Part shown: piece by piece, positions 1 through 8,657 of the stretch
How positions within the stretch are numbered: position 1 is the first letter of the stretch
How the letters are laid out: each line of letters begins with the position of its first letter
NCBI GenBank assembly: GCA_016938685.1
Contig: JAFGUD010000218.1
Span: 1-32,297 of the forward strand
Length of the DNA stretch: 32,297 nt
Reading direction: 5' to 3'
From: Bacteroidales bacterium
GTDB lineage: Bacteria > Bacteroidota > Bacteroidia > Bacteroidales > JAFGUD01
Program-made: the position numbers and the translations under genes
Notes under the pieces: model-generated
Database searches by the model: none
The model's input: only the letters and a program-made list of their open reading frames with translations
What the model was told of the DNA's origin: nothing

Positions 1-885
1 AATATAAGGAAAAGAAAAATCTAAATTCAAATTTTGGCTTAATGATTTTGTTTTTTCCCACTTCAAACTAATGTTATCAGCATTTTTAAAAATATTATAA
101 ATTTTCATATCTGCCTGTCCAACAACCGAAAATTTTTGATTTGCATTAGAAAAACCAATAATTCCCGAAAAGCGATTTGCTCGTTGATTTTTTAAGTACA
201 AAAACAAATCGGCAGTTTGGCTATGAAATTCAATTTCGGGAGGCATAACAACCTTAATAAATGGTAATCCGAACAATTTATCCGAAACACCTTCAATTAT
301 TTTAACATTATATGCACTATTTTTGTTAAACTGCAAATAATTTTCTAAAAACGAAACTCTTATTTTAACATTTGGGTCAAAATAAATACTATCAAACTGA
401 ATGAAATTATTTTTTTTAATTGAAATCCTAACACCAACAAGATTTTGGGAGATTAAAATAGAGTCATAAAATATTTGAGAAAAAGGATACCCAACAGAAG
501 AATAACTGTACAATATTTCTTCAATTTTACTGTCAAGCATATTAAAATTAACCGGTTTATTTTTAAATCTATTTTTATTAAAATGCGTATTATAAGAGCT
601 ATCTGAATTTACAAAAACAACATTAGACCAATAAAATCTTTCATTTTCAGAAAAAAACGCCTTAAAATTCAATGAATCCAACACAATGCTATCAAACGAA
701 GCAACAATATATCCTTTTTTAAGTTTTTTTGTCAAAAAATCCTGCAACTTTAAAAAAGCATCAGCACTATCAACAGCCTTAAAAGATGTTACAACTTTTT
801 CTGTATCAATTATTTGAACGTTATATTGCCCGAATAAATTTACTGATATTATAATAAATGTTAGAGATAAAAGAGCTTTAAACAT
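1..885 (-). CDS. Omp85-like (BamA/TamA-type) outer-membrane protein, 5' part only
   Basis: The frame is open from an ATG at 885 to the window edge (295 codons, no stop), so this is an N-terminal fragment. It begins with a signal peptide (MFKALLSLTFIIISVNLFGQ). A region of about 200 residues follows with POTRA-like alternation, including 'YPFSQIFYDS' near residue 130. Next comes a stretch typical of the entry to an Omp85 barrel: 'NRFSGIIGFSN', then 'NIFKNADNISLKW', then 'LNLDFSFPYI' at the edge. Omp85 proteins insert or export outer-membrane proteins. Here only one POTRA-like unit is readable, so it is more likely an accessory Omp85 protein than BamA itself. It follows the amylase unit on the same strand but is separated from it by a strong terminator, so it is probably transcribed independently. 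The family assignment rests on pattern recognition only. Confidence 0.6.
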   Translation of the reverse strand, partial: MFKALLSLTFIIISVNLFGQYNVQIIDTEKVVTSFKAVDSADAFLKLQDFLTKKLKKGYIVASFDSIVLDSLNFKAFFSENERFYWSNVVFVNSDSSYNTHFNKNRFKNKPVNFNMLDSKIEEILYSYSSVGYPFSQIFYDSILISQNLVGVRISIKKNNFIQFDSIYFDPNVKIRVSFLENYLQFNKNSAYNVKIIEGVSDKLFGLPFIKVVMPPEIEFHSQTADLFLYLKNQRANRFSGIIGFSNANQKFSVVGQADMKIYNIFKNADNISLKWEKTKSLSQNLNLDFSFPYI

Positions 886-912
886 AAAATTTAAAATATT
901 TACAAAAATAAA

Positions 913-937
913 AAAGGTCAGTTAAAAACTGACCTTT
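913..937 (-). terminator. Rho-independent terminator after the amylase unit
   Basis: A perfect 10-bp stem (AAAGGTCAGT / ACTGACCTTT) with a 5-base loop is followed on the minus strand by a T-rich tract. It lies just after the stop of the first GH13 gene (965) and before the Omp85-like start (885), closing the GH65-GH13-GH13 unit. Confidence 0.85.
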
Positions 938-964
938 AAAAACTTAACAATAATAAATTAATCG

Positions 965-2353
965 TTAAAAAATTAAAATTCGGAACTCCCAAGGTTTTAA
1001 ATGATAAGTATCGTTTAAATTAATTTCAACAGTTTCACCGGTAAAATAATCGGTATATGTTCCTTCGGCAGTAATTTCGGTGTATTTTACATCAGTAGGA
1101 GAATCAGCTAAGTTGAATAAACATAAAATTTTGTTATCGTGATTTTGTCTGAAAAAAGTTAAAATTTGTTCGTTATTTTCAGTTGATACAAACTCAAGAT
1201 TGCTTCCGAAAATTCCGTTCCAAAGAGCCGAATTATTTATTTTCAAATCCGATAATTGTTTGTAGAACAAGGTCATATCACAATCATTCCAATCAATTGT
1301 ATCCTTTGTAAAAAAAGCGAGTTTTTTATCCAAACAAGCTTCTTGTCCGCTGTAAATAAGGGGCATTCCGGGAACAACAAAAGTTAAAGCAGCAAAAGTT
1401 TTATAGCAATTAGGATATCGCTCATAAACACTTCCATTCCATGAATTTTCATCGTGATTAGATGTAAAATTCATTCTAATAGCCTTATCAACAGGAAATT
1501 TAGCAGGATCATTCAAAAAATAATCAATTAAATCAACAGCACGTTTATTACCTTTAGCAATATCTTCGGTTAAATGTAAAAAATCCCAAGTATAATTTAA
1601 ATCAAATGCAGTTTCCATTAAATCAGGTTCTTCGGCCTCAGAAAGCATAAAAACAGGTTTAACCTTATCGAGTTCAACGCGTGCAGAATCCCAAAAATCG
1701 GTTGGAACCATCATTGCAACATCACAACGAAAACCATCAATGTCAAAATTTTCTATCCAAAATTTCATCGAATTAACCATTTCGTTCCGCATTTCTTGAT
1801 TGTTGTAGTTCAAATCAGCAACATCAGACCAATCCTCAACCGGGGCAACAATGTTTCCGGCACTGTCTTGAGTGTACCAATCAGGGTGTTCGTCAATCCA
1901 TACATTATCCCAAGAAGAATGATTTGCAACCCAGTCAAGAATCACAAGCATATCAAGTTCATGAGCTTTTTCAATCATGCTTCTAAAATCGTCCTTTGTT
2001 CCAAATTCAGGATTAACATCAATATAATTTTGAATTGAATAGTAGCTACCCAAATCACCTTTTCTGTTTTTCACTCCAACCGGCTGAACTGGCATAATCC
2101 ACAAAATATCAATTCCCATGTCTTTTAAACGAGGCAAATGAGCTTCAAAAGCCGCAAAAGTTCCTTCGGGTGTGTACTGTCTGATATTTACTTCGTAAAT
2201 TATCGACGTTGCTATTCTATCGGGATACTGATAAACAGTTAACTTTGTACTGTCATTGTTTTGATTGTCATTTTGCATATCATCACTATTATTACATGAA
2301 GCGGCAAAGATAATTATTGCTGCAAAAAATAAAATAAAAATGTTTCTTTTCAT
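965..2353 (-). CDS. GH13 alpha-amylase-family lipoprotein
   Basis: This 462-residue glycoside hydrolase family 13 enzyme should cleave alpha-1,4 links in starch or maltodextrins. The lipoprotein signal ends at FAASC, with C20 as the acylated residue, and the mature end (CNNSDDMQND) carries acidic residues near the Cys, as in known Bacteroidota surface-export signals. The (beta/alpha)8 domain starts near residue 50. The four GH13 motifs are intact: region I DWVANH (140-145), region II GFRCD with R209 and nucleophile D211, region III with acid/base E239, and region IV NHD (299-301). A short C-terminal beta domain follows from about 385. No starch-binding module is visible. It is the last gene of the unit starting with the GH65 phosphorylase, 128 bases after the preceding amylase and across a 9-bp repeat tract. 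Family and catalysis are secure; exact substrate (alpha-amylase or maltodextrin glucosidase) is not. Confidence 0.92.
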   Translation of the reverse strand: MKRNIFILFFAAIIIFAASCNNSDDMQNDNQNNDSTKLTVYQYPDRIATSIIYEVNIRQYTPEGTFAAFEAHLPRLKDMGIDILWIMPVQPVGVKNRKGDLGSYYSIQNYIDVNPEFGTKDDFRSMIEKAHELDMLVILDWVANHSSWDNVWIDEHPDWYTQDSAGNIVAPVEDWSDVADLNYNNQEMRNEMVNSMKFWIENFDIDGFRCDVAMMVPTDFWDSARVELDKVKPVFMLSEAEEPDLMETAFDLNYTWDFLHLTEDIAKGNKRAVDLIDYFLNDPAKFPVDKAIRMNFTSNHDENSWNGSVYERYPNCYKTFAALTFVVPGMPLIYSGQEACLDKKLAFFTKDTIDWNDCDMTLFYKQLSDLKINNSALWNGIFGSNLEFVSTENNEQILTFFRQNHDNKILCLFNLADSPTDVKYTEITAEGTYTDYFTGETVEINLNDTYHLKPWEFRILIF

Positions 2354-2380
2354 AATCTAATTGTGTTTTGAGTTTTTAAA

Positions 2381-2443
2381 GTTGTCGAGTTTGTCGAGTT
2401 TGTCGAATTTTTCGAGTTTGTCGAATTTTTCGAGTTTGTCGAG
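2381..2443. repeat. Intergenic tandem repeat, seven 9-bp units (TTTGTCGAG type)
   Basis: Reading the plus strand, seven consecutive 9-mers follow one another: GTTGTCGAG, TTTGTCGAG, TTTGTCGAA, TTTTTCGAG, TTTGTCGAA, TTTTTCGAG, TTTGTCGAG. The tract is 63 bp and fills the junction between two GH13 genes. Related tracts lie at 4887-4949 and 29193-29253. Confidence 0.9.
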
Positions 2444-2481
2444 TATTGGTTAACTCTGTTGCTATCAATTCTATAACTGTT

Positions 2482-4866
2482 TTAATTCATAAATATTTCA
2501 AAAGAAAATGGGCTCATTTCAAAACCAAGCTCGTTGTTACTTACAGAAAAACAACAATTAAATTGAGCTTCAAGATTTTGATTATTAGCATTTTGCGACA
2601 AAGGAATAGAAACATATTTTGCTTCGGCAGAATTATTAAAAACAACAATTACAGTTTTATCAAAATAGGTTCTTTGGTAAGCCATAACATCATCTTCAAC
2701 AAGTAAAAATTTAAAGTCGCCAAAAATTAAAGCCATTGAGCTTCTGCGAAGTTTCACAAGTTTACCAACAGTTTGTTTAAGCTTAAGTTCATCTTTATTC
2801 AAATCATCAAACCGCATCATTCTACGATTATCAGGGTCATTACCACCGGGCATTCCAATTTCATCACCATAATAAATAACTGGAATTCCGGGAATCGTGT
2901 TATTAAAAGCAAATAACATTGCCGATTTCAAATAACCTGTAGTATCACCCACAGTAATTTCACGTTGCCAGCCGGCAGCTTTTGCATCTTCGTCAAACCT
3001 CAAAGTTCCGGTAGCATAAGAAATAAAACGTCCTCTATCCTGATTACCTGAAATATTACCCATTAAATGATGGTAACCATAAAATTTAAAGGATTTTATC
3101 ATTGCATTTTCAACATTTTTAAAACTATTACCAACAGCCAAAGCCGGTCCGATAGCATCGTATAAATTAAAATCAAACTGGGCATCAAGCATGCCGGAAT
3201 TTACGTAACTACCCACAAGTTCATGACTGCCATAAGTTTCGCCAATTTGATAAAGTTTTTGATTATTAGGCACTTCAAACTGACGTTTAGTTTTATAAGT
3301 TAAAGCACGCCAAAATTTTAGAGGCACATGCTTAGCGGCGTCGTGTCTAAAACCGTCTATTCCGTATTCGTTTAGCCAATATAGAGCAGAATCGGTAACC
3401 ACATCAACAACTTCAGATTTTCGGTTATCAAGAGTAGGCAAAAAAACATCAAACCAAGTAGTTAAACGTTGATCGTCCCATTTTTCGGTATTTAAAGTTC
3501 CATCTGGCAAATACAAATCGGTTTGCCAATCGGGGTGATCTTTAATAATTTGGGCAGTTTCGTGAACATGATGAGCAACAAAATCAACAAGAATATTTTT
3601 ATTATTATCATGCAAGTTGTTTATTAAATTTTTAAACTCATCAGCCGAGCCAAACCTATCGTCAATTTGAGTTAATGAAATTGGCCAATAACCATGATAA
3701 GCCGAGAACTTAGTATTCGGATTATTCCACTGTCCGTATGCACCTTCAACATTTTTTACAATAGGCGAAATCCAAACGGTATTAATGCCTAAAGTATCAA
3801 AATATCCATTGTTTAAAACTTGCAATAAACCGGCAATATCGCCACCATGATAATCTGCCGGAGGAAGAACAACTGAAGGATCATTTATTGGACGATTATT
3901 TTGAGCATTTCCATCAAAAAATCTATCCATAAAAACATTGTAAATAGTTGCAGCCTCAAAATCAAATCTCGATAATTCCGAAGCATCAGAAACTACTTTT
4001 CCTTTTTGCAAAGGAATTTTAATATCATTAGAAAAGCCCCATTCATTTGCTACCCAAACCCGGATATAACTTCTGTCAAAATCAGCTGCCTGCAAAGGAA
4101 TTTTTATTGATAATCCTTTTTTATTTTTAGAAATATATTTTGCCGGAAGTTCATAATTTTCCCAAAAAACAACAACTTGTTTTACACTATTTTCAAATCC
4201 TATTTTAATAGAATCATTTGTAAAAGAAGCTGTAAATATATACGGAACTTTATCATCATTTACTGATCCAATCTGAATCAAAGAATTAAAACCGCCAATA
4301 TTATTGCTAACACTATCAGGATTAGAAGGATCTATCATTTCTACCCCATCAACAACAAATTTGTACTGATATTTTCCGGGTTCAGAAATCATATCAAAGT
4401 TCCACACATTTCCGTCAAAGCTAAGAGGTGCACTTGCAGCATTCCAAGCGTTCATTTCACCTTTTACATTTACACTTGAATAAGTTTTGCCCTGTGGATC
4501 AAAAGTAAAGGTTTGTTTAATTTTAGATGATTTTTTTAACAACAACGAATATTTGTAACCATCAACAAACACACTTAAAACAGATAATTTAGGCAAACTA
4601 TCCGATTTAACCTTTAAGCTAATTTTTGACGAATCAGGCAATATCTTAAATGATAAATTTTTATCACAAATAACAGAATCAACTATTGAGGCATCAGTAA
4701 AAAAATCCTCAAGATAAATTATAGTTTCATCAATATCCAAATTGATTGGTGAAGCTATTCCAAAAACATCACTTTGTGTTGGAATACTTAAATTTTTGTT
4801 GTTTTCTACCCTACAAGAGAAAGAAAACAAAGATGCGAGAAAGATAAACATTAGTATTTTTTTCAT
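2482..4866 (-). CDS. GH13 amylase-family lipoprotein with N-terminal E-set/CBM48-like modules
   Basis: This 794-residue protein has a lipoprotein signal ending FSFSC (C18). Residues 20-300 hold beta-sandwich modules; one at about 115-200 ('VNVKGEMNAWN', 'GKYQYKFVVDG') looks like a CBM48/AMPK-type glycogen-binding fold. The GH13 barrel starts at about 305 ('ATIYNVFMDRFFDG'). Catalytic residues are present: region II GFRHD with R507 and nucleophile D509, region III acid/base E543 in QIGETYG, and region IV D610. Two usual positions differ: region I reads DFVAHH (428-433) instead of DxVxNH, and region IV reads NQD (608-610) instead of NHD. The enzyme is probably active because the two acids and the transition-state Asp remain, but with altered subsite -1 contacts. 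It lies between the GH65 gene and the other amylase. Fewer acids follow the lipid Cys (CRVENN), so it may face the periplasm (inference). Confidence 0.9.
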   Translation of the reverse strand: MKKILMFIFLASLFSFSCRVENNKNLSIPTQSDVFGIASPINLDIDETIIYLEDFFTDASIVDSVICDKNLSFKILPDSSKISLKVKSDSLPKLSVLSVFVDGYKYSLLLKKSSKIKQTFTFDPQGKTYSSVNVKGEMNAWNAASAPLSFDGNVWNFDMISEPGKYQYKFVVDGVEMIDPSNPDSVSNNIGGFNSLIQIGSVNDDKVPYIFTASFTNDSIKIGFENSVKQVVVFWENYELPAKYISKNKKGLSIKIPLQAADFDRSYIRVWVANEWGFSNDIKIPLQKGKVVSDASELSRFDFEAATIYNVFMDRFFDGNAQNNRPINDPSVVLPPADYHGGDIAGLLQVLNNGYFDTLGINTVWISPIVKNVEGAYGQWNNPNTKFSAYHGYWPISLTQIDDRFGSADEFKNLINNLHDNNKNILVDFVAHHVHETAQIIKDHPDWQTDLYLPDGTLNTEKWDDQRLTTWFDVFLPTLDNRKSEVVDVVTDSALYWLNEYGIDGFRHDAAKHVPLKFWRALTYKTKRQFEVPNNQKLYQIGETYGSHELVGSYVNSGMLDAQFDFNLYDAIGPALAVGNSFKNVENAMIKSFKFYGYHHLMGNISGNQDRGRFISYATGTLRFDEDAKAAGWQREITVGDTTGYLKSAMLFAFNNTIPGIPVIYYGDEIGMPGGNDPDNRRMMRFDDLNKDELKLKQTVGKLVKLRRSSMALIFGDFKFLLVEDDVMAYQRTYFDKTVIVVFNNSAEAKYVSIPLSQNANNQNLEAQFNCCFSVSNNELGFEMSPFSFEIFMN

Positions 4867-4886
4867 AATTTATTTATATTTTCTAA

Positions 4887-4949
4887 GTTTTGGGTTAAGA
4901 GTTTCGGGTTTCATGTTGCGAGTTTCGGGTTGCAGGTTTTGGGTTTTGC
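4887..4949. repeat. Intergenic tandem repeat, nine degenerate 7-bp units beginning GTT
   Basis: On the plus strand the tract parses without gaps into nine heptamers, each starting GTT: GTTTTGG, GTTAAGA, GTTTCGG, GTTTCAT, GTTGCGA, GTTTCGG, GTTGCAG, GTTTTGG, GTTTTGC. It is 63 bp long, ends two bases before the GH65 stop codon and lies 20 bases upstream of the next start. It is similar in style and identical in length to the tract at 2381-2443. Confidence 0.85.
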
Positions 4950-4950
4950 G

Positions 4951-7272
4951 TTAAATGGATAATAATCCAACTAAAGTAAGTTCATCATTTGGCAAAATAT
5001 CATGTTCATTATCATAAATTAATAAATCAATTTCGGCATCAGAATGATTAATAATTGACACTTCGTCTTTTTTAACAATAATTTCTAATTTGCAATTTCG
5101 GTATAAAATTTTAAACGAATAACTATTCCATTTTTCGGGTAAAAACGGGTTAAAGGAAATTTTGCCGTCTTTCACTCTCATTCCACCAAAACCATATACA
5201 ACACTCATCCATGTTCCGGCCATACTTGTAACATGCAAACCTTCTTTAACTTCATTATTATAGTCATCTAAATCTAAACGAGCTGTTCGTAAATACAACT
5301 CGTAAGCTTTTTTGTAATTTTTAATTTTTGAAGCCACAATAGAATGAGTACAAGCAGAAAGCGACGATTCATGCACGGTCATAGACTCATAAAAATCAAA
5401 ATTACGTTTAATAGTCTGTTCATCAAAGTTATTTTCAAAAAAGAACAACCCTTGCACAACATCAGCTTGCTTAATAAAACAAGAGCGTAAAATTCTATCC
5501 CATGACCAATTTTGGTGCAATGGTCTTTCTTGAGGCAACAAAGATTGAGCATTTAAAAATTCTTTATCTAAAAAACCATCTTGTTGTAAAAAAATATTCC
5601 TTTTTTCATCAAAAGGCAGATACATGTTGTCAATAATTTTTTGCCAATTTTCAATTTCATTTTCATAAAAAGAAGAAGCAACAGAAATACGTTTAAAATC
5701 GTCTATATTTTTATTTTTAACAAAATTGATAACTTCGATCGTATATTTTAAAGTCCAAATAGCAATTGTAGAAGTGTACCAATTATTATTCACATTATTT
5801 TCATACTCGTTAGGACCGGTAACGCCCAGCATCACGTATTTTTGTTTTTGTTCAGAAAAATTCACTCTTTGTTTCCAAAATCGAGAGATTGCAATAAGAA
5901 CTTCGAGACCAAAATCCGACAAATAATCTTTATCGCCGGTATAAGTAACATAATTATAAATTGCATAAGCAATTGCACCATTTCTGTGTATCTCTTCAAA
6001 GGTAATTTCCCACTCGTTGTGGCATTCTTCACCATTAATAGTTACCATTGGAAATAAAGCTGCACCATTATTAAACCCAAGTTTTTGAGCATTTTCAATA
6101 GCTTTCTGCAAATGTTTGTATCTATATTTCACAAGATTTTGAGCAACATTTTGAGGAGAAGTACTTAAATAAAACGGCAAACAGTATGCTTCTGTATCCC
6201 AATAAGTTACGCCGCCATATTTTTCACCTGTAAAACCTTTTGGACCTATATTCAACCGTTCATCTTTGCCGGTATAGGTTTGAAGCAGGTTAAATATATT
6301 AAATCTAATAGCTTGCTGAGCAGCAATATCCCCTGAAATTTCCACATCAGCATCTGTCCATTTATTACTCCATACTTTTTTATGTTCATCAAAAAGCTCG
6401 TCAAATCCCACCTCTGAGGCATTTTCTAAATGAGCAAAAGCATGTTCAATTAATGCATCGTTAGAATAATTTAACGAACTGGTAACAGCTGCAAATTTAT
6501 ATATCGTAATAGTTTTTTGTTGTTCAGCATTAATAAAAAACTTATAACCAAGATATTTTTCGTGTTCGTAACTTAAAAATTTTGTAGGCTTAAATTCTTC
6601 GCCATCTTGTTCAAAAGAATAATTTATGGCTGTACAGAGATTAAAAAAAGTTTTTTTGGTTTGAGCAACAATATACGGATAAGGCACAAAGGATTTATCC
6701 ACTTCTGTCCAAAATTTTTCACCATAATTTGAATCTTTGTTGCTAACGTCTGCATCAATATCAATAAGCACCTGAATTTCGGAAGAGAAGTTAAACGGGG
6801 TGATTAAATATTTTATAGCACCAAGCTCGTCATTAACGATACTTAAAAATCTAAAAGACTCAACTTTTACTTGTTTTCCATCAGGCAACTCGGCTAAGAG
6901 ATGTTTATACAAATATCCATGTTTCATATTTAAAACACGTTTAAAATCGGATATTTTACATTTAAACAAATCGAGTTTATTTTTACCAACAGTAATTTTT
7001 ATGCCTCTCCAATCGGGAGCGTTAATAATTTTGGCAAAATAATCAGGATACCCGTTTTTCCACCATCCTACACGAGTTTTATCGGGATAATAAACACCTG
7101 AAATATAGTTACCTTGCAAAGTTTTTCCTGAGTAAAATTCCTCAAAATTTGCACGATGCCCCATTTTACCATTACCAATACTAAAAATACTTTCAGCAGC
7201 TTCGTTATTTTCAGGAATAAAATTTTCTTCTATTATTTCCCATTCAGAATATTTAATAAATCGTTTCATCAA
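4951..7272 (-). CDS. GH65 maltose phosphorylase (cytoplasmic)
   Basis: This 773-residue protein has no signal peptide. GH65 phosphorylases use phosphate to split an alpha-glucosyl disaccharide into glucose and beta-glucose-1-phosphate. Visible family marks are an N-terminal beta-sandwich with 'SIGNGKMGHRAN' (31-42), the (alpha/alpha)6 barrel with 'GPKGFTGEKYGGVTYWDTEA' (343-362), the catalytic-acid motif GPNEYEN with E489, 'HQNWSWDR' (586-593) and a phosphate-binding-type HESSLS (634-639). A small C-terminal beta domain follows. Maltose is the most likely substrate because the locus also holds SusC/D, a maltose-type carrier and beta-phosphoglucomutase, which consumes the product; trehalose or kojibiose phosphorylase cannot be excluded from sequence alone. 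It is the first gene of a unit with the two downstream amylases. A Bacteroidota-type promoter lies about 110 bases upstream, after the terminator that ends susCDE. Confidence 0.9.
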   Translation of the reverse strand: MMKRFIKYSEWEIIEENFIPENNEAAESIFSIGNGKMGHRANFEEFYSGKTLQGNYISGVYYPDKTRVGWWKNGYPDYFAKIINAPDWRGIKITVGKNKLDLFKCKISDFKRVLNMKHGYLYKHLLAELPDGKQVKVESFRFLSIVNDELGAIKYLITPFNFSSEIQVLIDIDADVSNKDSNYGEKFWTEVDKSFVPYPYIVAQTKKTFFNLCTAINYSFEQDGEEFKPTKFLSYEHEKYLGYKFFINAEQQKTITIYKFAAVTSSLNYSNDALIEHAFAHLENASEVGFDELFDEHKKVWSNKWTDADVEISGDIAAQQAIRFNIFNLLQTYTGKDERLNIGPKGFTGEKYGGVTYWDTEAYCLPFYLSTSPQNVAQNLVKYRYKHLQKAIENAQKLGFNNGAALFPMVTINGEECHNEWEITFEEIHRNGAIAYAIYNYVTYTGDKDYLSDFGLEVLIAISRFWKQRVNFSEQKQKYVMLGVTGPNEYENNVNNNWYTSTIAIWTLKYTIEVINFVKNKNIDDFKRISVASSFYENEIENWQKIIDNMYLPFDEKRNIFLQQDGFLDKEFLNAQSLLPQERPLHQNWSWDRILRSCFIKQADVVQGLFFFENNFDEQTIKRNFDFYESMTVHESSLSACTHSIVASKIKNYKKAYELYLRTARLDLDDYNNEVKEGLHVTSMAGTWMSVVYGFGGMRVKDGKISFNPFLPEKWNSYSFKILYRNCKLEIIVKKDEVSIINHSDAEIDLLIYDNEHDILPNDELTLVGLLSI

Positions 7273-7382
7273 GATAAATTAGGTGTTAGGTTTGTTTAAT
7301 TAACACGTTTTTAAGTGATTAAAAATTAAAGTAAAAAAACAAAATAATTTCAAGTTTTATCTTTTAGTTTAAAAGAAAAGTT

Positions 7383-7413
7383 GCGAAAATAGCAAATTAA
7401 AATAATTTACAAA
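7383..7413 (-). promoter_or_regulatory. Putative promoter of the GH65-amylase unit
   Basis: On the minus strand TTTG (7413-7410) is followed after 18 bases by TATTTTCG (7391-7384), close to the Bacteroidota form TAnnTTTG. It lies downstream of the susCDE terminator and leaves a leader of about 100 bases. The leader contains a weak LacI-like half-site (AACACGTTTTT, 7302-7312). Confidence 0.45.
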
Positions 7414-7423
7414 TTAAAAATAA

Positions 7424-7447
7424 AATAGCCTCATAAAAGAGGCTATT
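7424..7447 (-). terminator. Rho-independent terminator of the susCDE unit
   Basis: A perfect 9-bp stem (AATAGCCTC / GAGGCTATT) with a 6-base loop is followed on the minus strand by a T-rich run. It lies 18 bases past the SusE/F-like stop codon and separates the sus unit from the GH65 unit. Confidence 0.85.
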
Positions 7448-7465
7448 AAAAAACATCAAAAAATA

Positions 7466-8629
7466 TTATTGAACTGAAGTTACATCAAATGTTCTTATTC
7501 TATTTTTAGCATCAAAAATCAAAGTAACATCATATTTTTTTTCTGCAATAGTTTTAAAGTTTCCATATTGTCCACCAGCACTAATAATGTTAGATGGATC
7601 TCCGGTAATAACATCAACGCCGGAGTATCCCATTTCACCATTGTCCCAAATATGGTCTAAACGAATTTTAAATTCACGATTTTCTCTAAAATATAGTCCG
7701 TCAATTTTAAATTCATAAACATTGTTTAAAGTGTCAGAAGCCGGGTCAAAAACCAAGTCGAAATCAATATTCCAAGCCGTAGGATTTCCTGTAGGATCAT
7801 TATCAATAAAAAAAGCATCGCCAATCATACTGTAAACATGACCGCGAGGGTCAATAATTGGCATATTATCTTTAAAGGAGAAACCGGATTGAACATTGTA
7901 AGACAATTGGAAGAAGCAAGAAACATCGGCAGGAAATTCTACTTTTAAAGCTAAACCACCAAAAGTAAGTTTATTGTAAGCACCGGCTAAAGTAGTAACA
8001 AATTGAATAGAATCTGTTAAACTATAAGTATCCTCAGAATAAAATCTGAACTTTAAATCACCCTTACCTTCTGTCATCATTTGATCATCAGCTCTCCAAA
8101 CGGCACCTGTGTCGCCGGCAGAAACTAAAGTCATTACTGGATCTGAGTTTGCAAAACGTTCGCTAACAAGATACCAATCAGATACTTTAAACAAAAAAGC
8201 TTTAGATAGATTTAAGTCGATAATAAACATATAAAACCCATCATCGGGTGCAGTAAAATTAGTTCCATTTTCAACAACATCACCAGACCAAACATTTACG
8301 TCATCTTCGGTCCAAGAACCTGACAATCCGTATGTAACAAGCTCATTTCCAATTTGTTGACCAACAGAAAAGTCGCCGGCAGATTTAATAAACATAAACT
8401 TTTGAAACATACTGTCTCTTTTAACAATCACACCATCATTATCAAGAACAGAACCGGCATCCATAACACCGTTTAAATTTACAGAATCAGTAAAAATAGA
8501 ACTTCCAAAAATGTAAACCCCTTCTTCGGGAATATCCGACTGATAAATAGTTTGAGTTTTATCGCAACTTGCAAATAAAAATGCAAATCCGAAAACAAAT
8601 AATGTATATTTTAATATTTTTTTCATCAT
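7466..8629 (-). CDS. SusE/SusF-like outer-membrane starch-binding lipoprotein
   Basis: This 387-residue protein has a lipoprotein signal ending LFASC (C22) and no enzymatic motifs. Its position directly after susC and susD, its length and its beta-rich aromatic composition fit the SusE/SusF group, which are surface glucan-binding proteins that hold starch near the SusCD transporter. An N-terminal domain (about 30-150, 'GVYIFGSSIFTDSVNLNG') is followed by segments resembling SusE-type binding modules ('WYLVSERF', 'DGFYMFIIDLNLSKAFLFKV'). Binding-site aromatics cannot be assigned with certainty. The third gene of the susCDE unit, it is separated from susD by a 71-base gap holding a perfect palindrome. 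It starts with two consecutive Met codons; the first at 8629 is used here and the second is equally possible. Confidence 0.75.
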   Translation of the reverse strand: MMKKILKYTLFVFGFAFLFASCDKTQTIYQSDIPEEGVYIFGSSIFTDSVNLNGVMDAGSVLDNDGVIVKRDSMFQKFMFIKSAGDFSVGQQIGNELVTYGLSGSWTEDDVNVWSGDVVENGTNFTAPDDGFYMFIIDLNLSKAFLFKVSDWYLVSERFANSDPVMTLVSAGDTGAVWRADDQMMTEGKGDLKFRFYSEDTYSLTDSIQFVTTLAGAYNKLTFGGLALKVEFPADVSCFFQLSYNVQSGFSFKDNMPIIDPRGHVYSMIGDAFFIDNDPTGNPTAWNIDFDLVFDPASDTLNNVYEFKIDGLYFRENREFKIRLDHIWDNGEMGYSGVDVITGDPSNIISAGGQYGNFKTIAEKKYDVTLIFDAKNRIRTFDVTSVQ

Positions 8630-8657
8630 AATATGATTTTTAAAATTTGTGAAGTTT

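Noticed and set aside
2381-2443. Repeat tract as a CRISPR array
   Set aside because: Units are 9 bp with no spacers and no cas genes nearby.
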